Of a stretch of DNA of 62,077 bases, positions 36,355 through 43,976 are shown piece after piece (the stretch's first letter is position 1; each line of letters begins with the position of its first letter). This DNA comes from Segetibacter sp. (GTDB lineage Bacteria > Bacteroidota > Bacteroidia > Chitinophagales > Chitinophagaceae). The notes below the pieces were generated by a model. It searched no databases. It saw only the letters and a program-made list of their open reading frames with translations, and had not been told where the DNA came from. The DNA lies in NCBI RefSeq assembly GCF_025963695.1, contig NZ_JAOQAH010000042.1, positions 1 to 62,077 of the forward strand. Direction: 5' to 3'. A program made the translations under genes and the position numbers.

Positions 36355-37430
36355 GACTTTGAAGCAATAAATGTTTCCATCGTTAAACCTGGTCCAAAGG
36401 CTACTCCAAAAACATTCGCTGGCTTGTCATGAATTCCTTCCATTATTTCTTTAAGCACAAATAAAATAGTAGGGGAAGACATGTTTCCATACTTCGATAA
36501 GACAGCTCTTGAGCAGGAAAGGTTTTCTAAAGTTAGAGATAACTTAGACCTAATTACTTCCAAAATTTTTCTTCCTCCAGGATGTATACACCAATGTGTG
36601 ACGTTGCTTCGATCTAGTTCTCCTTCATCCAAAGCACTGCCCACTAAAGCCGCTATGTCCTCTTGTATCAACTGAGGTATATAAGCACTAAGTTTCATTA
36701 AAAAACCGGTATTACTTATTTGCCACGACATATCATCCTTACCCTTATATGAAATCTCTGCATAAAAGCTTTTTATCTTTAAAGCGTTAGCAGAAATTAT
36801 CGAATTTGAAACAAGCATTGCAGCGCTGCCATCTCCGAACAATAAGCTGCTGGCAGCATTGTCTAAAGTAAAACGCTTTTGAAAATGAATGGTACAAAGC
36901 TCAGTGCAAACAATTACAACCTTCGCAGCTTTAGTAGTATCACAAATCATTTTGGCAATCTTCATGGCATGGATAGCCGCATAACAACCCATAAAGTTGA
37001 CCGATGTTCTAAAAACTTTATTTGATAAACCGAGTTCCTCTGCTACCTGTAGGTCAAGTCCGGGCGCGCTCATGCCCGTACAACTTACGGTAATGAGATG
37101 CGTGATTTCTCTTGGTTCAATATGATCCTTAAGACAGTCTTTTATAGCTGCAACCGACAAAGCAAGCGCATTTACATCAAAGAAATTCATCCTGCTGTTA
37201 AGGCATCTTTCATCTGCTTCTGGCTCAACAAACGCCCACTCGTGTTCGGGCTTTCCAAAGTCGGGCAACACCGAGTACCTGTTCTCTATTTCACTATGCT
37301 TGTACAAAAAGGCCAGCTTTCTTGCATCGTCGTCATTAAGCCTATACGCCTTTTGCATAAACTTCAGGATCTCTTGTTGCGGATGGCAATGTTGAGGCAG
37401 AGCAGTTCCTATAGATATAATATTAGCCAA
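36351..37430 (-). CDS. type III polyketide synthase (chalcone/stilbene synthase family)
   Basis: The enzyme extends an acyl starter with malonyl-CoA and cyclises it to a pyrone, resorcinol or phloroglucinol. The 359-residue protein has the complete triad: Cys149 in VNFMGCYAA, His283 in WCIHPGG and Asn316 in YGNMSSPTI. The family loop GVAFGPGLTMET is near the end. The start is TTG at 37430, overlapping the prenyltransferase end by 8 bases. It is clearly distinct from FabH in this window by size and motifs. The partners suggest an alkyl-resorcinol or alkyl-pyrone later prenylated, methylated and oxidised. Starter length cannot be read by eye. Confidence 0.93.
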   Translation of the reverse strand: MANIISIGTALPQHCHPQQEILKFMQKAYRLNDDDARKLAFLYKHSEIENRYSVLPDFGKPEHEWAFVEPEADERCLNSRMNFFDVNALALSVAAIKDCLKDHIEPREITHLITVSCTGMSAPGLDLQVAEELGLSNKVFRTSVNFMGCYAAIHAMKIAKMICDTTKAAKVVIVCTELCTIHFQKRFTLDNAASSLLFGDGSAAMLVSNSIISANALKIKSFYAEISYKGKDDMSWQISNTGFLMKLSAYIPQLIQEDIAALVGSALDEGELDRSNVTHWCIHPGGRKILEVIRSKLSLTLENLSCSRAVLSKYGNMSSPTILFVLKEIMEGIHDKPANVFGVAFGPGLTMETFIASKS

Positions 37431-38286
37431 ATTTTTGAAGCAGAATTATTGTTATAAAAGCAAGGCTGGTACACGTGCTTGCAAGGCAGTTCATTTGCAT
37501 TGTATGTTTAAAATCAGCAACAGTTTCATTTTTTAGCACCTTTATAAACCATTGAAGAAAATATACGATTACAGGAGTAAAAAAGATTATTAAAACAATA
37601 AAAGGCCTATAAAGTTCGTGGCTTTTATAATATGACCATAAAAGCGCTACAGCAATGAAATACATGACAGAGCAAAAAATAAAGGTTCCTTTTTTACCCA
37701 ACTTCATGCTAATAGTGGTAATGTTATCCTTCGCATCGGCTTCGTATTGGTAGATTTGGGTGATGGGATAAAATCCGCCAATTAGAAATGCGGCGGCTAA
37801 TAAACCTACAAAAGACATGTGATTTGTAAGATTAGAGTCCACGCCATGATAAACCATAAAAAAAGTAAGCGCTCCCTGGTTAAAGATAACTGTAAGGTAA
37901 CCAGTTAATGGATATTGCTTTAGACGAATTCCTCTATAGCTATATAATCTCGAACAAATGATATAAATGATAATACACGTTACAAATAAAGAAGAGATAA
38001 ACAAGGATAAAACAACTGCTGTCAAATCCATCACAATAGTTACAACAAACAATTGTTTGGTCGGCTGCGGCGGATTTTCAATTCCTCCTATACTACTTGC
38101 ATCTCTATCCATATAACTATTATAACCGTTGCTCGAAGGATATACCAGCAAGTGGAGGATTATAAAAATTAAGATAGCACGGGGAAGGTTTATGGTATCA
38201 ACAAAACTTACAGCAAACCAGTAAACGGGCATTAAGAAATAAGAAAAAGGAAAACGAAGTAGTTGTATTGTGGAACGATGAAGCAA
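37423..38286 (-). CDS. UbiA-family prenyltransferase-like membrane protein with changed Asp motifs
   Basis: UbiA enzymes join a prenyl chain to an aromatic ring inside the membrane, using two Asp-rich motifs that bind magnesium pyrophosphate. This 287-residue protein has about eight membrane segments and the expected positions: first motif NSYMDRDASSIGG near residue 58, second YQYEADAKDNITTISMKLG near 184. Against the canonical N-D-x-x-D-x-x-x-D and D-x-x-x-D, the last Asp of the first motif is Ser (with an extra Asp two residues earlier) and the first Asp of the second is Gln. I recall this QYE/QHE form from other Bacteroidota, so it may be a subfamily. TTG 38286 is the likely start. It is the first gene of the operon. 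Confidence 0.85.
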   Translation of the reverse strand: MLHRSTIQLLRFPFSYFLMPVYWFAVSFVDTINLPRAILIFIILHLLVYPSSNGYNSYMDRDASSIGGIENPPQPTKQLFVVTIVMDLTAVVLSLFISSLFVTCIIIYIICSRLYSYRGIRLKQYPLTGYLTVIFNQGALTFFMVYHGVDSNLTNHMSFVGLLAAAFLIGGFYPITQIYQYEADAKDNITTISMKLGKKGTFIFCSVMYFIAVALLWSYYKSHELYRPFIVLIIFFTPVIVYFLQWFIKVLKNETVADFKHTMQMNCLASTCTSLAFITIILLQKFG

Positions 38287-38454
38287 CAGGTTTTTTATTT
38301 TAAATATACTGCTAAATAATACTCTTTATAAAAAGCAGTTGTGTAAAACACTCGCCTCGTTTGACAACGCAGATGAAAGCGCTATTAAAACGAAGAATCT
38401 TGATACCCGCCACCAGACCCGGTCTCGCGTAGGACCTATTCCATTCTCCTTAAA

Positions 38455-38492
38455 GTGCAAGCAGCCCGCCAGCGGGTTTAAAAAAATTGCAC
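38455..38492. repeat. nested inverted repeat in a gene-free, relatively GC-rich patch
   Basis: GTGCAA (38455-38460) pairs exactly with TTGCAC (38487-38492) and encloses CCCGC-CA-GCGGG. Further left are GGTC/GACC and GTTGT/ACAAC arms (38338-38368). The stretch 38338-38530, upstream of the UbiA gene, holds no gene that I believe. It looks like a structured leader or a remnant of a mobile or RNA element. Confidence 0.4.
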
Positions 38493-38530
38493 GAGCGATT
38501 CTGCTTATACGCCTTTTAAACCAGGATAGC

Positions 38531-38842
38531 TTACGACTGATTAGCCCCTTTTGCAGCACCCGCAACTATTCCACCTGTGTTGGTGTCGGTCGAGTCGGAC
38601 GCCTCGTTCGCCCTGGCATTTACTCTTTCGTTATCGCGGGTCGTTTCTGTGTTTGGTCCACCAACTTTATCTAAAATAACATTAGGTTGGGGCTTGTTGG
38701 CTTGTTCAATTTCCTCTTTGGTAAACGTCGTTCCCTGAACAGTGACTGTGTCTCCGCTTAGTTGACTTGTATTAGCACCACTTACCGATGAATTCAAATT
38801 GTCCTCGTTTTGATTGCTTAAGCCTGAATTATTTTCTGACAT
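38531..38842 (-). CDS. small, hydrophilic, probably disordered protein
   Basis: This frame of 103 residues is rich in Asn, Ser, Thr, Glu and Gly and has no hydrophobic segment or Cys. A more structured centre (GDTVTVQGTTFTKEEIEQAN) is flanked by low-complexity ends, and it finishes GGIVAGAAKGANQS. The composition is unlike chance readings of AT-rich DNA and the start is a good ATG, so I think it is real. No function can be given. It lies on the same strand upstream of the polyketide operon, separated by 244 bases. Confidence 0.55.
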   Translation of the reverse strand: MSENNSGLSNQNEDNLNSSVSGANTSQLSGDTVTVQGTTFTKEEIEQANKPQPNVILDKVGGPNTETTRDNERVNARANEASDSTDTNTGGIVAGAAKGANQS

Positions 38843-39524
38843 AATCTTACTTTTTCTATGGATAATAGAAAATTATTAAAAATTGTATGCCATCTTTTGC
38901 TGTACGTAAACGTCTCCGGAAATTTCAAATAGCCCATGCAGAAGTATATGTATTTAACGCTGAGTCCCCGCTAAAGTTGAGAGACCGGCTGCCGCATGAT
39001 CCTTACTAGTTGGCTTCGGCTTGGCAAAACCAGCGTTCGAGAAAAAAAGGACAGCATTGCTTCCTTGAATTTCATTGCTGTAGCTACCGTTTGAGAAACA
39101 TTTTTCCCGATAATGGTTCACCTTCCTCAACAAACTCACTACTTTTTAAAATTCCCAACCGATCGAAGTAGAATAACCAAAAGATTTTCCTTAAAAGAAA
39201 CAGAAGCACTTTTTTGCAAAAAAAGAAAAAAGAATTATCGTTTTATCATCTTTTTCTAAGTGTCTTAAAATGGTAGTTACGGCACCAAAGTACTTCTCCC
39301 GCTGTTAGATCGCCTACGAGAAATTAGAAAACAGAGATAAATGCATTAATAGAAACTATAATATTATCAATTAGATTCAAGCGGAAAAAACTTGCAAAAT
39401 CAGTGGCATCAAACATCTGGTACCATTTCTTATTTGTATAGCCTCTCTCATTTAATTTTTCCAAAGGCGGAGTATTAGTACACAATTGGTGCAAAGTTTT
39501 CTATAGATTAACAAAAGTCCCCAT
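38843..39524. other. gene-poor gap before cyanophycin synthetase
   Basis: This 682-base stretch holds only short frames, the longest of 61 residues on the minus strand (38954-39139), which I do not recognise and doubt. No tRNA, repeat core or clear terminator was seen. The promoter of the cyanophycin synthetase gene should be at its right end. Confidence 0.5.
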
Positions 39525-42170
39525 ATGAAAATTGTCGATATCCGTTTATTGAACGGACCCAACTATTGGTCAATACAAAGGCATAAAATAGTTGTTATGC
39601 TGCTGGATTTGGAGGTGCTCGAAAATTCCCCAACCAATACAATTCCCGGCTTTAATCAAAGGTTAATTAACCTGATACCCTCTTTAGAAACGCACCTGTG
39701 TTGTGAAGGCACCGCCGGCGGCTTCCTCAATCGTGTAAAGCAAGGTACCTGGATGGGACATGTCGTCGAACACATCGCACTTGAATTACAGTCATTAGCA
39801 GGTATGGATACTACATTTGGACGGACAGCGGAAACGGGCAAAAAAGGAGTCTATCATGTAGCTTTTTCATATGAAGAGCCACGCGCAGGAAAATATGCAG
39901 CCCAGGCTTCGGTACGAATCGCGGAGGCTTTGGTAAAAGGAGAAACTTACGATATTGAAGAAGATATACAGAAATTGAAGAAGATTGCTGACGAAGAATT
40001 TCCGGGGCCTAGCACTTACTCAATAATAAAAGAAGCACAGAGGCGAAATATTCCTTTTGTGAAACTAAACGATCATGGCATCGTTCAACTAGGGTTTGGA
40101 GCAAGCCAAAAACGAATTCAGGCAACTATTGCAAGCACTACAGGGTGCATTGCGGTAGAGCTAGCTGGTGACAAAGCGGCAACAAAAAAAATATTAGAGA
40201 GTGCCGATATTCCTGTTCCAAAGGGAGTAATAATCTCTAATGAGGAAGAATTAAAGGAGGCTCTAGAATATGTTGGGTATCCGGTTGCAATAAAACCGGT
40301 TGATGGAAACCAGGGTAAGGGTGCAACTACCGAGATAAACACAATGCAAGATGCCCTTGAGGCAATGAATGCAGCAAAAAAATATTCGAACCGGGTAATC
40401 TGTGAAAGCTCCATTAGTGGTTACGATTTTCGGGCCCTGGTCATCAATTATAAATTTATAGCAGCTGCAATGAGGACACCTGCGGCCGTAACAGGCAACG
40501 GGACACATACTATTAAGCAATTAATTGAGATCGAAAATACCAATCCCAAAAGAGGTAGCGGACATTCAAATGTATTAACGGCAATCCGGGCAGATGAAGC
40601 AACAATGCATGTATTAGAGAAAAAAGGCTATACGCTGGAAACAGTTTTACCTGTCGGAGAAGAATGCTGGTTAAAACCTACGGCAAATTTAAGTACAGGT
40701 GGCACTGCTACAGATGTCACAGACATTGTTCACCCTTCAAACATTGCGCTGTTTGAGCGAATTGCCAGGGTTATTGGATTAGACATTTGTGGAATAGATA
40801 TTATAGCTACCAATTTATCGTCACCGATCAAAGAAACCGGCGGTGCAGTACTGGAAGTGAATGCGGCCCCCGGATTTAGAATGCATATAGATCCGACACA
40901 TGGAAAACCGAAAAATGTGGCGGCACCCGTATTAGATATGCTTTTCCCGCACGATAACCAGGGCACCATTCCTATCATAGCAATTACTGGTACAAATGGC
41001 AAGACCACCACAACCCGGCTTATTTCCCACATGGCTAAAAAGGTAGGATATAAAGTAGGATATACAACTACAGACGGCATTTATATAAAAGACGAGCTGG
41101 TAGTAAAAGGCGATTGCTCTGGCCCTGCCTCTGCGCAATTGGTTTTAAAAGATCCCGCAGTTGAATTTGCCGTGCTGGAGTGCGCACGTGGCGGAATTTT
41201 AAGAGCAGGATTAGGTTTTCCGTTTTGCCATGCAGCAGTTATTACAAACGTTGCAGAAGATCACCTGGGTTTAAACGGCATCGACACTATTGAAAAGCTG
41301 GCACGTGTAAAAGCTGTGGTCGCAGAAACAGTATTGCCTACTGGTTATGCTATCTTAAATGCTGATGACGATCTTGTATTTGCGATGAAAGACAACGTAA
41401 GGAGTAAAGTAGCACTCTTCTCTATGTACGAAAATAGCTTGCGCGTAAAGAGACATTGCCAGCAGGGCGGCCTCGCTGCTATATATTCCCACAACTATAT
41501 TGTTATTCTTCAGGGAAGCAAAAGAATACGAATTGAAAAGGTTGGAAACATACCAGTAACATTTGCGGGTAAAGCGCAATTTAACATTGCCAATGTTTTA
41601 GGCGCAACGTTGGCTGCTTTTGTAAGCAACTTCAACTTAGATGATATACGGGCAGGTCTTCAATCATTTATTCCGTCGCCCGAAACTATTCCCGGCAGAA
41701 TGAACATGTTTTACTTCAACCAATTCACTGTTATGGTCGATTATGCCCATAATCCTCATGGAATAAATGCAATTGGTAAATTTGTAAAGTCTGTTGACGC
41801 TACTGTGAAAATCGGAATAATTGCAGGCGTTGGAGACAGGCGTGACAGTGACCTAATGAGTGTGGGTGAAGAAGCTGCAAAAGTTTTTGATGAAATCATT
41901 GTGAAACTCGATGAAGATTTAAGAGGTCGAACACCTGATGAAATATTACACCTTGTAACCGCGGGTATAAAACGGTATGATGCAGGTAAAAAGATAACTG
42001 TCAATACAAGTGAATGTGCAGCTGTTGAGATGGCCATTCATGGTGCAGTACCCGGTTCGTTCATTACTATACTTACCGACAATATAGCAAAGGTGTTACA
42101 ATGTGTTCGAGAGTTACAGCAATCAGAACAATTACATCAGAAAGAAAAAGAAATAGGTTCGTTAGTGTAA
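39525..42170 (+). CDS. cphA: cyanophycin synthetase
   Basis: CphA polymerises aspartate and arginine into cyanophycin, a nitrogen reserve, in two ATP-using steps. The 881-residue protein has the three expected parts: an N-terminal domain (KIVDIRLLNGPNYWSIQRHK), an ATP-grasp domain about 215-480 (YPVAIKPVDGNQGKGATTEI, LEVNAAPGFRMH) and a Mur-ligase-like domain from about 485 with P-loop IIAITGTNGKTTTTRLI, ECARGGILRAGLGF and VMVDYAHNPHG. Length is normal for CphA1. The usual partner cyanophycinase is not next to it. A terminator follows after 24 bases. Confidence 0.93.
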   Translation: MKIVDIRLLNGPNYWSIQRHKIVVMLLDLEVLENSPTNTIPGFNQRLINLIPSLETHLCCEGTAGGFLNRVKQGTWMGHVVEHIALELQSLAGMDTTFGRTAETGKKGVYHVAFSYEEPRAGKYAAQASVRIAEALVKGETYDIEEDIQKLKKIADEEFPGPSTYSIIKEAQRRNIPFVKLNDHGIVQLGFGASQKRIQATIASTTGCIAVELAGDKAATKKILESADIPVPKGVIISNEEELKEALEYVGYPVAIKPVDGNQGKGATTEINTMQDALEAMNAAKKYSNRVICESSISGYDFRALVINYKFIAAAMRTPAAVTGNGTHTIKQLIEIENTNPKRGSGHSNVLTAIRADEATMHVLEKKGYTLETVLPVGEECWLKPTANLSTGGTATDVTDIVHPSNIALFERIARVIGLDICGIDIIATNLSSPIKETGGAVLEVNAAPGFRMHIDPTHGKPKNVAAPVLDMLFPHDNQGTIPIIAITGTNGKTTTTRLISHMAKKVGYKVGYTTTDGIYIKDELVVKGDCSGPASAQLVLKDPAVEFAVLECARGGILRAGLGFPFCHAAVITNVAEDHLGLNGIDTIEKLARVKAVVAETVLPTGYAILNADDDLVFAMKDNVRSKVALFSMYENSLRVKRHCQQGGLAAIYSHNYIVILQGSKRIRIEKVGNIPVTFAGKAQFNIANVLGATLAAFVSNFNLDDIRAGLQSFIPSPETIPGRMNMFYFNQFTVMVDYAHNPHGINAIGKFVKSVDATVKIGIIAGVGDRRDSDLMSVGEEAAKVFDEIIVKLDEDLRGRTPDEILHLVTAGIKRYDAGKKITVNTSECAAVEMAIHGAVPGSFITILTDNIAKVLQCVRELQQSEQLHQKEKEIGSLV

Positions 42171-42194
42171 AAGGGGCGAAATAAAATAGTAAAA

Positions 42195-42227
42195 AACAAA
42201 ACAGCCCGGCAATCGGACTGTTTTGTT
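42195..42227 (+). terminator. rho-independent terminator of cphA
   Basis: AACAAAACAG pairs exactly with CTGTTTTGTT, with CCG/CGG stacked inside beyond one mismatch and a GCAAT loop. It lies 24 bases past the cphA stop. Confidence 0.8.
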
Positions 42228-42333
42228 GTAAGAAAAAAATCTTGAATAATAATTACCCTGGTTAATCAGGCAGCTTTTGTTGGTAGCTATAATTTTTCAT
42301 TTTTTTGTAGGCCAGCATTTGGAGCCTTTTAAA

Positions 42334-42358
42334 CTTTTGTTGCGTCGCACTCTTGTAC
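42334..42358 (-). repeat. dispersed intergenic repeat, copy I (left half of inverted doublet 2)
   Basis: Within CTTTTGTTGCGTCGCACTCT plus TGTAC, the 16 bases GTTGCGTCGCACTCTT (42339-42354) are an exact inverted match to 42488-42503. It lies in the 450-base gap between cphA and the haloperoxidase gene. Confidence 0.7.
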
Positions 42359-42485
42359 TTCAATTTCTTCATGCAGCTTTTTCTTCGCCCCTAAAAGCAC
42401 AAAAACAAAAAGACACAGGGCTGTCACTTCCTGCCGCTTAGCATATTCTGCAAACATCTTCTACCGAACCATAATGGTTTGTAGT

Positions 42486-42507
42486 TGAAGAGTGCGACGC
42501 AACGATG
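42486..42507 (+). repeat. dispersed intergenic repeat, copy J (right half of inverted doublet 2)
   Basis: It contains AAGAGTGCGACGCAAC followed by GATG, the best match to the consensus. With copy I it brackets about 133 bases in which I see no gene. Confidence 0.7.
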
Positions 42508-42620
42508 TTGGGTTCGAGAACTCATTGGCTCGTCATACAGAAATACTGTTACTGAAAATCCTCGTACCGTCCCATTAAGAACTCAAACACTAGGCTTCTT
42601 AACTAACTTATGCAGTCTTA

Positions 42621-43976
42621 TTATTTTTTGTTTAAAGCTACGGTTGCAGCCAACTTATTTTCAACTCTGTTTAGTACCCATTCACCAACAGCTAGCCCCT
42701 GTTTCCGGCCATTATCTACCGCGTCCATAAAATGAATACCTCCGTAAAAACGAGAGATGCCCGCCTCTATAGCTGCTTCCTGAAATGATTTGAACTTGCG
42801 ACCGGGTAATCCGTAAGCTTTTTCTGAAGTGTCTTCGTAATGAAAATCGTTTCCAAAATAATGCGATAATATAACGGCAGAGGCTGCAGAAATAGTGGAG
42901 TGACCGCTAAGATACTCAGGGAACGGGGGTGTTTGAAGCAAAGGTTTGTAAGTTGGATCAATATACTGTCGAATAGCTGTTTCAGGGCGAATGCGATTGC
43001 TCCGGAATTTTTCGTCCCAGCAGCAAATGAACCCATCCATAAGCGCAACTGAAACCATTGTGTGTACTTTCATTGATTTAGCAAAATCTGCTTTAGACTC
43101 TTTACATGCAATTCCGGTAATCATAAGCCAGTGTGCCCCTGGTGACATTTTCTTCTGCCCCGACATTAAATGTCCGTTGTCCTGCAATGCAAAAGGATTG
43201 CAGTCCCAGAAAGCTGCGATCTCTTTTTGTTCCTTCGATAAATGGATGCTCTCCGTATAATTAAAGTTGAGCATCCTAAAGAAAGGCGAATTTTTGTTGG
43301 TTGAAAAAGCGACTGGTGGAGCAGGCTTAAACTGTATACAGGTATCGAGTGTGAAGGGGCGAACAGTATTGAAATAAGGTTCAACCGGCGCAAAAAAACC
43401 AGGCGGAGTCGGGTACCAGCTTCCTGGTACTGACTGAGGGGTATACCTTGCATAATTACTGATCCTGTTATATTTATCCGCCTTTGCGTATGCAAGTATC
43501 GCCTTACTTATGGCCTTCGCATATTTTGTAGAATTAGCAATTACGTCTTCTGCCAAACCTTGCCTTCTGCAGGAGTCTAAAAAAATGACTTGAAAAGAAT
43601 CGACGTAAGCTCCGGAAGGTTGCATCTTTTTTGCCGTTTCCATCATTGCGAGCAGGGCGCTCAACTCGATGGAGTACCCAATTATGCTATCTGGCCTGTA
43701 TAGTGTTGGATAATTATTTAAAACGCCGGACATACTCTTGTACGCACTGTCATTTTGCGAAATAACTTCGTAGCCTGCAAGTGTAGCATAAGAAAAAAAG
43801 CGGGCAGCAAGGGGCGGATTTGTTACGTCATGCACCATAATATCCGTCATCCTGTTAATAACCTCGCTTATGTGCGCGGAACTAAACGTAAGGGTTTGCT
43901 TTTGGTGCGTTACCGATTGACTACAACCTGATAAAACGGTTATTAAAAAGATAAGAGCTCCTACATTTTTCATCAT
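42621..43976 (-). CDS. vanadium-dependent haloperoxidase / PAP2-like lipoprotein
   Basis: The 451-residue protein has a lipoprotein signal (ALIFLITVLSGC, Cys18) and the three vanadate or phosphate-binding motifs of the PAP2/haloperoxidase fold: RIRPETAIRQY, PEYLSGHSTISAAS and SRFYGGIHFMDAVDNGRKQG. The oxidase form would oxidise halides with peroxide; acid phosphatases share the same site, so activity needs proof. It should face the periplasm or the cell surface. It overlaps the stop of the FG-GAP gene upstream by 4 bases, so the two are co-translated. This pairing is recurrent in Bacteroidota as far as I recall. Confidence 0.85.
   Translation of the reverse strand: MMKNVGALIFLITVLSGCSQSVTHQKQTLTFSSAHISEVINRMTDIMVHDVTNPPLAARFFSYATLAGYEVISQNDSAYKSMSGVLNNYPTLYRPDSIIGYSIELSALLAMMETAKKMQPSGAYVDSFQVIFLDSCRRQGLAEDVIANSTKYAKAISKAILAYAKADKYNRISNYARYTPQSVPGSWYPTPPGFFAPVEPYFNTVRPFTLDTCIQFKPAPPVAFSTNKNSPFFRMLNFNYTESIHLSKEQKEIAAFWDCNPFALQDNGHLMSGQKKMSPGAHWLMITGIACKESKADFAKSMKVHTMVSVALMDGFICCWDEKFRSNRIRPETAIRQYIDPTYKPLLQTPPFPEYLSGHSTISAASAVILSHYFGNDFHYEDTSEKAYGLPGRKFKSFQEAAIEAGISRFYGGIHFMDAVDNGRKQGLAVGEWVLNRVENKLAATVALNKK

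Noticed and set aside
38326..38674. Frames on both strands across the patch upstream of the polyketide operon
   Set aside because: They overlap one another and the more plausible 103-residue frame, and have no recognisable features.
38954..39139. 61-residue frame upstream of cphA
   Set aside because: No motif, no partner, and a composition typical of chance frames.
42508..42525. GGGTTCGAGAACTC as a tRNA T-arm
   Set aside because: No acceptor, D or anticodon arms can be built around it; it is the flank of repeat copy J.
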